A stretch of 64,000 nt of DNA from Dendrosporobacter quercicolus (GTDB taxonomy: Bacteria > Bacillota > Negativicutes > DSM-1736 > Dendrosporobacteraceae), in NCBI RefSeq assembly GCF_900104455.1, contig NZ_FNHB01000011.1, forward strand, positions 1-64,000, given 5' to 3'. A program made the translations under genes and the position numbers. Positions 46,668 through 55,173 of this stretch are shown piece after piece. The notes beneath the pieces were generated by a model. That model saw only the letters and a list, made by a program, of their open reading frames with translations. It had not been told where the DNA came from and made no database searches. Position 1 is the first letter of the stretch; each line of letters begins with the position of its first letter.

Positions 46668-47159
46668 TTAAACGCGTTTGCCCAGTTCTTTGTCGATGTA
46701 TAATATACTGCCGGGACTCTTGTCACCAATAATTCTCAGTCTCTCCACCACAGCAGTGGCGCTGGCTTCTTCCTCAACCTGCTCGGTAATGAACCATTGC
46801 AGGAAGATTTGCGCCGCATAATCCTTTTCCGCCGCCGCAGTTTCATACAATTGATGAATCAGGCTGGTCACATGCTGTTCATGGGCCAGCGTTTGTTCAA
46901 ATACTTGCAGCGGGGAGCCGAATTCGGCCGGCGGCGCGTCAATTTTCTTTAATTCCACCGTTCCGCCCCGCTCCTGCAGGTAGCCAATCAGTTTCAGGGC
47001 ATGCTCTGTTTCCTCCTGGTATTGCAGCTTGAGCCAATGGGCAAAACCAGTGAAATTCTGACTTTCACAGTAAGCGGACATGGAAAGATAAAGATAGGCT
47101 GAATAAAATTCCGCCTGAATTTGACTGTTGATTGCATCTTGCAGTTTTGGATTAACCAT
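46668..47159 (-). CDS. ftn: Non-haem ferritin
   Basis: The ATG at 47159 lies 8 bp after GGAGG. The 163-residue four-helix protein has the di-iron centre residues in QIQAEFYSAYLYLSMSAYCE and LQYQEETEHALKLIGYLQERGG, plus QWFITEQVEEEASA. It stores iron as a 24-mer mineral core. It fits the iron gene set around it, and the promoter carries a Fur-like site just upstream of the -35. Confidence 0.96.
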   Translation of the reverse strand: MVNPKLQDAINSQIQAEFYSAYLYLSMSAYCESQNFTGFAHWLKLQYQEETEHALKLIGYLQERGGTVELKKIDAPPAEFGSPLQVFEQTLAHEQHVTSLIHQLYETAAAEKDYAAQIFLQWFITEQVEEEASATAVVERLRIIGDKSPGSILYIDKELGKRV

Positions 47160-47207
47160 TGGATTATCCTCCTTCATATTAGATAAGTGTGATCTTAAAT
47201 TAAGCTT

Positions 47208-47236
47208 ATTTTAGCATACCACAAAAGCATATGCAA
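47208..47236 (-). promoter_or_regulatory. Ferritin promoter
   Basis: On the minus strand TTGCAT (47231-47236), 17 bp, TAAAAT (47208-47213), about 50 bp before the ferritin start codon. Confidence 0.8.
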
Positions 47237-47250
47237 TATAATTTATTAAT

Positions 47251-47265
47251 TAATAATAATTATCA
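47251..47265 (-). promoter_or_regulatory. Fur box upstream of the ferritin -35
   Basis: TAATAATAATTATCA matches TGATAATNATTATCA at all but one defined position. It ends 14 bp upstream of the ferritin -35 hexamer, so bound Fur would not cover the promoter core. That would fit activation or anti-silencing, as is known for ftnA in Escherichia coli, rather than simple repression. Confidence 0.75.
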
Positions 47266-47326
47266 TTTACGTTTTACTAGATTAAACGATGAATCAATAA
47301 AAAAGCATAGTCTCCCTGGCCGCCGG

Positions 47327-48139
47327 TCAAAGGCCAAGCTGATAAATCCTGTTGGCGTTGTCAAAAAACACTTTGTCGTGATGCTTTTCCGGAATAATAT
47401 GCGCGACAAATTCAATATAGTTGGAGATATTAGCCAGCGGCCAGTCGGTTCCATACAGCAGCCGGTCATACTTGTCCAGATACTCCAGCCAAACTTTTAA
47501 GAAGTTGATATAGCCGTGCTTTTCGGCAAAAAAATCCGTCATTCGATCGATCCGGCCTTCCAGAATTCCCGAAAGGTCGGCAGCTACATTTTCATTCTTC
47601 TCGATCACCGCAATGGCGTCTACCAGCCAGGGATTGCCTATATGGCACATGACAAACTGAACCTGAGGATAGCGTACCGCGACCTCATCCAAAATCAAAG
47701 GATGACTGTATTTCAGCAGCGCATTGCTGGTGGCTGTTAAACCGGTATGAACAGCCACGGGTTTTTTATATTGCATTGCCAGTTGATAAAATGGGTCTAC
47801 CACCGGATCGTAAAGATAAAAGTGATTGTAACCCGGATAGAGCTTAATGCCCACACAATTCTTTCTTAGTAAATGCTTTTCTACCAAATCAGCCTGCCGC
47901 ACCGCCTCTTCCACCTTAAAACAGGTGCTGTCCAGCCCAATGCAATAGCTAAGATCGTCAGGATAATGGTGGTCACTCAGCTCCAGGCTCCGGTTGCCCA
48001 TGACCACGCCATGAACAATGTTATGGGCGGCATATTGTTCTTTCAGATGGGCGCTGGTGTTTTCATGGCCCGCCAGTTCTGCAATCTGATCAAAGTAAAG
48101 CTCCTGACAAAAGTGAATGTGAGCATCAATAATTTTCAT
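47327..48139 (-). CDS. Amidohydrolase 2-type TIM-barrel metal hydrolase
   Basis: The 270-residue protein opens with the metal-binding IIDAHIHFC and has VAVHTGLTATSNALL, FVMCHIGNPW and a late active-site Asp in LLYGTDWPLANI. These are hallmarks of PF04909, whose members are decarboxylases, lactonases or hydrolases. The substrate is unknown and the neighbours (ferritin, phosphite locus) do not help. Confidence 0.82.
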   Translation of the reverse strand: MKIIDAHIHFCQELYFDQIAELAGHENTSAHLKEQYAAHNIVHGVVMGNRSLELSDHHYPDDLSYCIGLDSTCFKVEEAVRQADLVEKHLLRKNCVGIKLYPGYNHFYLYDPVVDPFYQLAMQYKKPVAVHTGLTATSNALLKYSHPLILDEVAVRYPQVQFVMCHIGNPWLVDAIAVIEKNENVAADLSGILEGRIDRMTDFFAEKHGYINFLKVWLEYLDKYDRLLYGTDWPLANISNYIEFVAHIIPEKHHDKVFFDNANRIYQLGL

Positions 48140-48439
48140 GAGTAGTTCCTTCCTTACCTGTTTTTAACCGTTGCTTGCTATCTACGGCAGCCTGCTTCAA
48201 TAGACTGAATGCATATCTTATATCATACCACCGTACTCCACTAACGAGAAGTAGTATCAAATTGTAAAGTAGCCATAACTCACTCAAAAAGTAAGTTATG
48301 GCTACTTTCTCCTTTTAATTCAGCAATCCCTCTATTTGTCTTCCAAGCCTGGATAGTTACCCAATATCCTCCTTTTGTATAGCTTCCGGGCCCTCATGAT
48401 GATGCATTCAGTACTTGCCACTTGGGAAAAATTTATTGG
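48140..48439. other. 300-bp gap with a strong hairpin
   Basis: No gene is visible. AAAGTAGCCATAACT (48266-48280) pairs perfectly with AGTTATGGCTACTTT (48294-48308) around a 13-nt loop. It is flanked by T-rich sequence on the plus strand and lies 131 bp after the ptxD-like stop. It probably terminates the leftward phosphite operon, and no other structure was seen. Confidence 0.7.
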
Positions 48440-49444
48440 TCATACGCCATAAATTGCGTCATAGTTCACCGCGCCGCTCGGCCTTGCTCCTTTTAACGCG
48501 CTGATCAGCTGCCTGGCGGTTGAAACCGACAACCGGTCCCGCGCCTCTACCGTTCCCGTACCCAGATGCGGCGTAAAAACGGTTCTGTCGCTGCACCGCA
48601 GCAGCTTGTCATTGATATACGCAGGCCGCACGCCGATTGACTGGTCCTCGAACGCAAACACATCAGCCGCATAGCCCCGTAAACGGTTTGTTAAAAGGGC
48701 TTCCGCCACCGCCGCTTCGTCGACGGTGGAGCCTCTTCCAATATTAATCAGATAGCTGCCTTTTTTCAGCAGCGCGATTTCCTTGGCCCCAAGCAGATGG
48801 CGGCTGCCGGGATTAAGGCTTACCGCAATCACCACATAGTCGCTTTCAGCTAATAAATCCGGCAGTTCGGCAAACTGCGCGTCAGGGCATTGCGCCCCGG
48901 CCTCCTGATTGCTGTCATAATAGCGGATATTGACCTCAAACCCTTTCGCCCGCCGGGCTATGGCTTGACCAATGGCGCCAAAGCCCACCAGCCCGAGCGT
49001 TTTGCCATGAACATCCGATCCCAGATAATGCAAGGGATGCCAACCCTGAAAGTGACCGGCCCGGATATGGGTATCAGCGGGCAATACATTGCGGCTGAGC
49101 GCCAGCAGGAGCGTCATGGCCAATTCGGCAGTCGACGCGGTCAGGTCGTCCGGATTAACCGTAACCAAAATACCCTGGCGGGTACAGGCCTGCACATCAA
49201 TATTATCAAACCCCTTCCCAAAGCTGGCGATTACTTTCAGTCCCGGGCAGTTTGCCAGAATGTCCCGGTCAATGTAATCGGTCATAAAAGCCACCAGCGC
49301 GTCCACTTCCCTGGCGCGAACCATAAACTCCTCTTTCGACAGCGACGCACCGTCGCAATAGCTGACGTCAAAATACTGCCGAAGCATCGCCAGTCCCCTG
49401 TCAGGCATGAACTGGCCTACAAACACCTTTTTACGAGACATCAT
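48440..49444 (-). CDS. ptxD: Phosphite dehydrogenase (PtxD-like)
   Basis: The 334-residue D-2-hydroxyacid-dehydrogenase-family protein carries the residues that define PtxD, at almost the same numbers as in the Pseudomonas stutzeri enzyme. They are Met54 (AFMTD), Lys77 (FGKGFDN), Trp135 and Tyr140 (FQGWHPLHY), Arg237 (NIGRGS), Glu266 (DVFAFED) and His293 (FTPHLG). The Lys is absent from ordinary hydroxyacid dehydrogenases and binds phosphite. Asp177 after the Rossmann motif GLVGFGAIGQ favours NAD. The start overlaps the stop of the permease gene. Phosphite is oxidised to phosphate with NADH formed. Another hydroxyacid substrate remains possible without assay. Confidence 0.85.
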   Translation of the reverse strand: MMSRKKVFVGQFMPDRGLAMLRQYFDVSYCDGASLSKEEFMVRAREVDALVAFMTDYIDRDILANCPGLKVIASFGKGFDNIDVQACTRQGILVTVNPDDLTASTAELAMTLLLALSRNVLPADTHIRAGHFQGWHPLHYLGSDVHGKTLGLVGFGAIGQAIARRAKGFEVNIRYYDSNQEAGAQCPDAQFAELPDLLAESDYVVIAVSLNPGSRHLLGAKEIALLKKGSYLINIGRGSTVDEAAVAEALLTNRLRGYAADVFAFEDQSIGVRPAYINDKLLRCSDRTVFTPHLGTGTVEARDRLSVSTARQLISALKGARPSGAVNYDAIYGV

Positions 49445-50238
49445 CCTTCTTCCTTTCCCAGCATCTTTTCGCGGATCAGGTTGCCAAAGCTGTCCACCAG
49501 CTGCACAAGCCCAAACACCACGATCAATATGGCCAAAACTTCCTGATACTGCATCAAGCGGAGAGAAGATACCAGTTCAAAGCCAATGCCGCCCGCCCCG
49601 ACCATCCCCACCACCGTCGACGCCCGAAAGTTGTATTCCCAGCGGTAAAGGGTGAAATCCACAACCTGGGTGATGATTTGGGGAATGACGCCGAAGAGGA
49701 TGACATGAAACCGCGATCCGCCTACCGCCTCAACCGCTTCGATGGCGCCCAGGTCAACCCGCTCGATCGCTTCGGCATAGAACTTGCCCAGCATCCCTAC
49801 GGAATGCAGGCCCAAGGCCAAAATCCCGGGCAGAATGCCAAAGCCTACCGCTGCCACAAAGATAATGGCCATAATCAGTTCCGGAATGGTCCGGAGTGCG
49901 TTTATTACCGCTTTTACCGCCCAGCGTACCGCCGTACTGCGGCAGGTGGTCTTCGCCCCCAGAAAAGCCAGTGGCAGCGACAGCAGGACCGCCAGTAAGG
50001 TTGCCATAACACTCATCGCCAGGGTTTCGCCGATTGGTTTGGGCAGTTTTCCAACAATTGCGGGGTCCGGCGGGAACATTTCACCGACAATGGAAAATAG
50101 GTTGGTTAAAATTTTGCCGGAAGTCAGCGCCTCCCAGCTGACGGCCGCGGTAAAAATCGTCGAACCGCCAATGAGCGCGGCCAGCACAGCCATGATCAAA
50201 CCCCACTGACCCTCACGCCTTCTTTTAGCTTCCTTCAT
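49441..50238 (-). CDS. ptxC: Phosphite/phosphonate ABC permease (PtxC/PhnE)
   Basis: The 265-residue inner-membrane protein has about six helices. Its family signatures include PKPIGETLAMSVMATLLAVLLS near residue 65 and the permease loop EAIERVDLGAIEAVEAVGGS, followed by ALRTIPELIMA. It forms the channel of an importer with the products of the next two genes. It lies 2 bp after the binding protein gene and overlaps the dehydrogenase gene. Confidence 0.92.
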   Translation of the reverse strand: MKEAKRRREGQWGLIMAVLAALIGGSTIFTAAVSWEALTSGKILTNLFSIVGEMFPPDPAIVGKLPKPIGETLAMSVMATLLAVLLSLPLAFLGAKTTCRSTAVRWAVKAVINALRTIPELIMAIIFVAAVGFGILPGILALGLHSVGMLGKFYAEAIERVDLGAIEAVEAVGGSRFHVILFGVIPQIITQVVDFTLYRWEYNFRASTVVGMVGAGGIGFELVSSLRLMQYQEVLAILIVVFGLVQLVDSFGNLIREKMLGKEEG

Positions 50239-50240
50239 GG

Positions 50241-51134
50241 TTATTGGGCCTTTTCCAAATCGATTCCCAGGATTTTGACCATGTTCCGGATGACATCGTA
50301 GTCTTTATCCTGAATAGATGCAAAGCCATCCGCCTTGAGCGCTTTCAGTATATCCTTGTCTTTTAACCCGTAGAAAGCCTGTCTGATGTTTTCCTGAAGG
50401 TTTTTATCCAGGCTGGTTCTCATCACCCAGGGGTAATTGGGGTATTGCGGCGACAACTTAATCACTTTTACCTTATCGGTATCCACAACTTTCTTTTCCA
50501 CAAGCTGGTCATAGATCGGCTTGCTCAAGCCCCCCGCCTGGGCGTTGCCGTTCTGGACGGCTTTAAGGACGGCATCATGCGCTCCCACAAAAACCTCTTT
50601 ATAGTCCTGGCCTGCCTTTAGCTTGTTTTCCAGCAGAATTTGCTTCGGAATAAGATGGCTTGATGTCGACGCCTGGTCCCCGTAGGCCATTGTCTTGCCT
50701 TTAATGTCGCTCAACTCGCTGATGCCGCTGGCGGCGCTGGCGATAATCACGCCCTGGTACGTAGGCGACCCTTTTTCAAGCTTGGCCGCAAATGGTTCCA
50801 CATCGGCCATTTTCTGCTTGAGCAGGATGTAAGATAAAGGGCCGAAATAGGCAATATCAATTTGCCCTTTCCGCATTGCTTCAATCATTGAAGAATAGTC
50901 GGTCGTTACAATCAGCTCAACATCCTTTTTGAGTACGGAAGCCAGGTATTCTTTAAGTTTTTCGTTGTTTTTAATGACGGTCGAAGGAGACTCGTCAGGC
51001 AATAGCGCGATTTTCAGCTTTGCCGGGTTAGTGGCCGAGTCGGTTTTTGCCGGACCGCCGCAGCCCACAGCCAGCATGGTGATTGCTAACAGTGAAACAA
51101 GCCAAAACTTCATTGTATTTTTCATATTCTCCAC
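50241..51134 (-). CDS. ptxB: Phosphite/phosphonate-binding lipoprotein (PtxB/PhnD)
   Basis: The 297-residue protein has a signal peptide and lipobox (MLAVGCGG). The PhnD family blocks include LKIALLPDESPSTVIKN, MRKGQIDIAYFGPLSYIL, MAYGDQASTSSHLIPKQ and VGAHDAVLKAVQNGNAQAG. It captures the ligand outside the membrane. Phosphite is favoured over phosphonate because a PtxD-like gene is in the operon and no C-P lyase genes are present. Confidence 0.92.
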   Translation of the reverse strand: MENMKNTMKFWLVSLLAITMLAVGCGGPAKTDSATNPAKLKIALLPDESPSTVIKNNEKLKEYLASVLKKDVELIVTTDYSSMIEAMRKGQIDIAYFGPLSYILLKQKMADVEPFAAKLEKGSPTYQGVIIASAASGISELSDIKGKTMAYGDQASTSSHLIPKQILLENKLKAGQDYKEVFVGAHDAVLKAVQNGNAQAGGLSKPIYDQLVEKKVVDTDKVKVIKLSPQYPNYPWVMRTSLDKNLQENIRQAFYGLKDKDILKALKADGFASIQDKDYDVIRNMVKILGIDLEKAQ

Positions 51135-51152
51135 TCCTAATACTAAAATAGG

Positions 51153-51917
51153 TTAACCATTTGCAGCTGTATTGCTTGATCCCTCAGCCTCACCGCAGGG
51201 CTTAGGCGCGGCGTAAATGGCGGCAAGCTGCTTTTCATCCAATTCAGCCGGCTTTCCGTCAAATACTGTCCTGCCGCCGCTGATACCGATGATTCTATGG
51301 CCAAATCTGCGGGCATATTCGACATGATGCAGGTTGCAAATAATCGTGGTACCCATGGTTTCATTAATGGTTTGTAAAAGAGACAATATCTCTAAGCCGA
51401 TAACCGGGTCCAGATTGGATACAGGTTCGTCCGCCAAAATCACTTTGGGCTCCTGAACAAGCGCCCGGGCAATTCCAACCCGCTGTTTTTGCCCCCCGCT
51501 CAATTTATCGGCCCGCACAAAGGCTTTATCCGCCAGCCCCACCTGCGCAATCGCTTGCTCGGCGGCCTGCCGGTCCTCCCGGCGGAAGCTAAAATTCCAA
51601 TAGGATTTGCGGCCCAGTGTCCCAATCAGCACATTATTCATGACATTCAGGTTGCCGACGATGTTATAGTGCTGAAAAATGAAGCCGATATCTTTCCGCA
51701 ACGTGTGAAGATTGTGCCTTGTCACTTGCATTCCGTTTACATAAACAGTTCCATCAGACGGAGGAACCAAGCCGTTGGCGCATCTGAGGAGCGTCGACTT
51801 CCCAGCGCCGCTTGGCCCCAGGATCACCAGGAACTCCCCGGCTTTCACCGCAAAGGTTACACCTTGCAGAACCTTGGCCCGGCCAAATTGTTTTTGGACA
51901 TTTTCAAAGCGAATCAT
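51153..51917 (-). CDS. ptxA: Phosphite/phosphonate ABC ATPase (PtxA/PhnC)
   Basis: The 254-residue ATPase has Walker A GPSGAGKSTLLRC, a Q-loop in IFQHYNIV, signature LSGGQKQRVGIARALVQ and Walker B VILADEPVSNLD. It powers the importer and is the first gene of the leftward operon ptxA-ptxB-ptxC-ptxD. GGGAGGGGAG precedes its ATG. Confidence 0.93.
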   Translation of the reverse strand: MIRFENVQKQFGRAKVLQGVTFAVKAGEFLVILGPSGAGKSTLLRCANGLVPPSDGTVYVNGMQVTRHNLHTLRKDIGFIFQHYNIVGNLNVMNNVLIGTLGRKSYWNFSFRREDRQAAEQAIAQVGLADKAFVRADKLSGGQKQRVGIARALVQEPKVILADEPVSNLDPVIGLEILSLLQTINETMGTTIICNLHHVEYARRFGHRIIGISGGRTVFDGKPAELDEKQLAAIYAAPKPCGEAEGSSNTAANG

Positions 51918-51968
51918 GCATCTCCCCTCCCAATAATGCTGTTATTGATCTGGTCTGGCTCTACCTAG

Positions 51969-51997
51969 AGGATAGCAATTGCTTCGTTTATTTACAA
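51969..51997 (-). promoter_or_regulatory. Promoter of the ptxABCD-like operon
   Basis: On the minus strand TTGTAA (51992-51997), 17 bp, TATCCT (51969-51974). Just upstream lies GATAGTGCTATTC, a short dyad that could be a LysR-type site. Confidence 0.65.
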
Positions 51998-52111
51998 CAA
52001 TACAATCTTGATAGTGCTATTCATTTATTCAATAGTTAACAGGCATTGGCTTGACCTGATCGCCCAATTCCTTATTCCCGCCAGCCCCATCCTTTGTCGC
52101 GCCCAGTTTTG

Positions 52112-52139
52112 TTAACATAATTTTAACATAATTTTAAAG
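52112..52139 (+). promoter_or_regulatory. PhoP (Pho) box
   Basis: TTAACA (52112-52117), TTAACA (52123-52128) and TTAAAG (52134-52139) recur at an exact 11-bp spacing with identical TAATT spacers. This is the arrangement of the Bacillus PhoP box. It lies between the divergent ptxA and lysR genes, 30 bp before the -35 of the lysR promoter and about 115 bp upstream of the ptxA -35. Phosphate-starvation control of the locus is the likely meaning. Confidence 0.8.
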
Positions 52140-52168
52140 AACCGCCGCTAACCTTAACGGTTAATTCA

Positions 52169-52197
52169 TTGAAACAACACCGGCAATTCACTATAAT
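52169..52197 (+). promoter_or_regulatory. Promoter of the LysR/second dehydrogenase unit
   Basis: TTGAAA (52169-52174), 17 bp, TATAAT (52192-52197). The -10 is inside the perfect palindrome CTATAATTATAG, a possible autoregulatory LysR contact. Confidence 0.82.
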
Positions 52198-52245
52198 TAT
52201 AGCCAGGCAGCTTTTTATTGATCTTTTTGATAGTTGGTGATAGAG

Positions 52246-53166
52246 ATGGATTTACTGTACTATTTGAAAACCTTTGTTTGTTTGGCCGAAAGTAAGACAA
52301 TGAAGGAAGCCATGAACCGCCTCCTTTACTCTCAGCCCACCATTTCCACCCATTTGGCGCATTTGGATAAGTACTATGGCTGCCCCTTGTTGACCTACAG
52401 AAACAAACAGTACTTTCTGACTGAGGAAGGCGCCTGCCTGTACCATCATGCGCTGAAGCTGCTCGGACTGGAGGCGGAAACGGCGGAAGCGATGGCCGGA
52501 TACAACAACCTGAAGCACGGTTCTTTCGCCGTCGGCGCAAGCAGCAATATCGGGGTTTATACGCTGCCCAGGGTGCTGGGCGTCTTTAATCAAAACCATC
52601 CCGGCATTAAAGTTGAGGTCACGATCGACAAAAATTATACGATCGAAAAAAAAGTCGCTGAATATCAGCTGGGGATCGGCATTGTTGAAACAGATGTCTC
52701 TGATGTTACCTTAAAAACAGAATTATTGAAACGCGAACCCCTGCTGTTGATCGTATCGCCTTCCCACCCCTGGGCCGGTTTGAAGCACATTCAGGTGCAG
52801 GAGCTCCTGCAGCAGCCATTTGTCGTTGGCGAACCCGGCTCGGGAACCAACCGGGCCCTGGAACGGCAAATCGGCGCCTTGGCCAGCCAGCTAAAAGTGT
52901 CCTTCCGGCTCGGCAGCACTGAAGCCGTGAAAAAAGCCGTTGAAAACTCTCTCGGCATATCCATTGTCGTCGGTTCGTCCGTCACCCGCGAAATCGCGAT
53001 GAAAACACTGGCCGCAGTACCGATTAAAGGAGTTAACCTGTATAAAGACTATAGAATCATATCCCGTAAAGAGGGCCGTTTAAATGAAAGCATCAAGCGG
53101 TTTATTGCTTTATTGCGATCAATTGAAAACATGACGAATGAGCGTGAATATCGTGCATCAAGTTAA
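52246..53166 (+). CDS. LysR-family regulator (PtxE-like position)
   Basis: The ATG at 52246 gives the usual start MDLLYYLKTFVCLAES. The 306-residue protein has an N-terminal winged helix (KEAMNRLLYSQPTISTHLAHLDKYYGCPLL) and a periplasmic-binding-like effector domain. Its divergent position to the ptxABCD-like operon and coupling to the second dehydrogenase gene match PtxE, the LysR regulator of the Pseudomonas phosphite operon. The effector is inferred, not visible. Confidence 0.85.
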   Translation: MDLLYYLKTFVCLAESKTMKEAMNRLLYSQPTISTHLAHLDKYYGCPLLTYRNKQYFLTEEGACLYHHALKLLGLEAETAEAMAGYNNLKHGSFAVGASSNIGVYTLPRVLGVFNQNHPGIKVEVTIDKNYTIEKKVAEYQLGIGIVETDVSDVTLKTELLKREPLLLIVSPSHPWAGLKHIQVQELLQQPFVVGEPGSGTNRALERQIGALASQLKVSFRLGSTEAVKKAVENSLGISIVVGSSVTREIAMKTLAAVPIKGVNLYKDYRIISRKEGRLNESIKRFIALLRSIENMTNEREYRASS

Positions 53167-54160
53167 GGCGGGCACGCCCAAACCCATGATTTATTACACC
53201 CATCAGGTTCCCGCGGAAGGACCGCGCTTATTGCGGCCTTATTTCAAGGTCATCGTCAATTCGTCGCCGCAGCCGCCGGACCTGGCCCAAATACTGGCGG
53301 CGGCCCGGGATGCGTATGGACTCTGCATTTCAGTCCGTGATTACATTGATGAATGGCTGCTGGCGCAAATGCCTAAGCTGCGAATCATTGCCAGCTTTGG
53401 ACGGGGCAGCGATAATGTCGATAGCGAGGCCGCCGCCCGGAAGGGCATTGTTGTCGCTCAAAATGACGGAGCCATCATGAGTGAGCCTGTGGCTGATTTA
53501 GCCTGGAGTCTCCTGTTAGGCTTAGCCCGGAAAATCGTCTCCGGCGATCAGGCGGTGCGTTCCGGCCTCTTTTCCGGCTGGAGTCCTTCCCCGCACTACG
53601 GCTTGGGAGTATCGGGAAAGAGCTTGGGCATTATTGGCATGGGACAGCTTGGCAAGGCGGTGGCCAGCCGGGCGGCGGGATTTAAGCTGCGTCTTTATTA
53701 CGCTCAGCCGGACCGGCTGCCCTCCGGCCAAGAGTCGCTCCTTGGTCTGACCCATCTTTCACTGCAAGCCCTGCTGAGAGAAGCGGATTTTATTTGTGTA
53801 TGCTGTCCCCTGACCAAGGGTACAGTTCATCTCATCGGTTCAAAAGAACTCCGTATGATGAAACCTGCCGCCATCCTCGTAAATCCCAGCCGGGGCTCGG
53901 TTGTCGACGAAGAAGCCGTGGTTGCGGCGCTGGCAAACAATCGTATCGGCGGCTATGGCGCGGATGTTTTTGAAATGGAAGATTACTGCCCCGGGAAGCA
54001 CAGCGCCGCCATATCGCCGCAGTTGTTGAAAATGCAGGACCGGACCCTTTTCGCGCCCCACGCCGGGACGGCAATTGCTGAAACCAGAGTCCTGATGGCC
54101 CAAAAGCAGGCGGAGGCTGTTCTAAACGGATACTGCCGGCTAAACCCAGGCTCAAATTAA
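53138..54160 (+). CDS. Second PtxD-like dehydrogenase with altered cofactor pocket
   Basis: The 340-residue protein starts inside the LysR gene (29-bp overlap); an ATG at 53186 is an alternative. It shares PtxD features: GWSPSPHY (Trp, Tyr), NPSRGSVVDEEAV (Arg), GADVFEMEDYCPG (Glu) and FAPHAGTA (His). It differs at three key points. The phosphite-binding Lys is Arg89 (FGRGSDN), the Met53 equivalent looks like Val, and the acidic residue that selects NAD (Glu175 in PtxD) is Gln in LYYAQPDRL, with an Arg nearby. This suggests NADP use or a related substrate. Confidence 0.8.
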   Translation: MSVNIVHQVKAGTPKPMIYYTHQVPAEGPRLLRPYFKVIVNSSPQPPDLAQILAAARDAYGLCISVRDYIDEWLLAQMPKLRIIASFGRGSDNVDSEAAARKGIVVAQNDGAIMSEPVADLAWSLLLGLARKIVSGDQAVRSGLFSGWSPSPHYGLGVSGKSLGIIGMGQLGKAVASRAAGFKLRLYYAQPDRLPSGQESLLGLTHLSLQALLREADFICVCCPLTKGTVHLIGSKELRMMKPAAILVNPSRGSVVDEEAVVAALANNRIGGYGADVFEMEDYCPGKHSAAISPQLLKMQDRTLFAPHAGTAIAETRVLMAQKQAEAVLNGYCRLNPGSN

Positions 54161-54220
54161 CATTGAATATCCTTTCATCCCGCAGGCAACGCCTTGCTTG
54201 CCTTCCCCCTGCCGCCACGG

Positions 54221-54247
54221 CAAAAAACCATCCCCTAAAGGGGATGG
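54221..54247 (-). terminator. Leftward terminator of the EamA/SDR-remnant unit
   Basis: CCATCCCC, loop TAAA, GGGGATGG. On the minus strand it is followed by TTTTTTG. On the plus strand no T-run follows, so it faces the leftward genes. Confidence 0.85.
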
Positions 54248-54307
54248 CCAGGATGGGTCCATGTATAGCGCATTGCCTGCTTTCTTTCACATCATTTTTC
54301 CTTCTCA

Positions 54308-54546
<239 letters not shown>

Positions 54547-54581
54547 ATAAAAAAATCTAAAATCCATGAAAGACGGGCCGG

Positions 54582-55013
54582 TCAACTGATGGAAACAATG
54601 AGCGCGCCAATGGCAATCAGCCCGATGCCTACAGCATTTAGTAAATTTATTTTTTCACCAAGAAAAATAACAGCCAAAACAGCCGCAATCACAACACTGA
54701 GCTTATCAATCGGAGCGACCTGGCTTACTTTGCCAAACTTCAGGGCCCAGAAATAAAACAGCCAGGACAGGGCGCCGGCAAGTCCGCTCAAGCCAATGTA
54801 CAGCAGTACTTTCTTATCGGCAATAATTGCGGGAATTTCTTGTAGATTGCCCTGGACAATGACAACGCCAAACAAAAAGACAGCCATAATAATTGCCCGT
54901 ACCGCAGTGGCCGCATTGGGATCGGCTGACGTTAAGCCAAGCTTGCCAAAGATCCCGACCAAGGAAGCGCTAAATGCCGATAACAGGCTAAAGATCAACC
55001 ATAAATGCTCCAT
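54582..55013 (-). CDS. EamA-domain small transporter
   Basis: The 143-residue protein has about five hydrophobic helices and matches a single EamA repeat (SASLVGIFGKLGL at the start, APIDKLSVVIAAVLAVIFLGE near the end). Single-repeat members pair as dimers to move metabolites; the substrate is unknown. AGGAGG precedes the ATG. Confidence 0.88.
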   Translation of the reverse strand: MEHLWLIFSLLSAFSASLVGIFGKLGLTSADPNAATAVRAIIMAVFLFGVVIVQGNLQEIPAIIADKKVLLYIGLSGLAGALSWLFYFWALKFGKVSQVAPIDKLSVVIAAVLAVIFLGEKINLLNAVGIGLIAIGALIVSIS

Positions 55014-55068
55014 AAGTTCCTCCTCACACTGAAATGATAATATCTCCCGGGCAGATTTAGATACAGAT

Positions 55069-55101
55069 CGCGCCTACTGCCAAATAAAGGCAGTAGGCGC
55101 G
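55069..55101. terminator. Perfect 13-bp hairpin downstream of the siderophore importer
   Basis: CGCGCCTACTGCC pairs with GGCAGTAGGCGCG around AAATAAA. There is no strong U-run, so it could be a terminator or an RNA-stabilising 3' hairpin for the operon that ends at 55174. Confidence 0.65.
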
Positions 55102-55173
55102 AATAAGTCCATTTCTATTTTGCGTGTCGCCGCCTCAATATCTGCATCTGCTCACATGTTCCTCACAGCTGTT

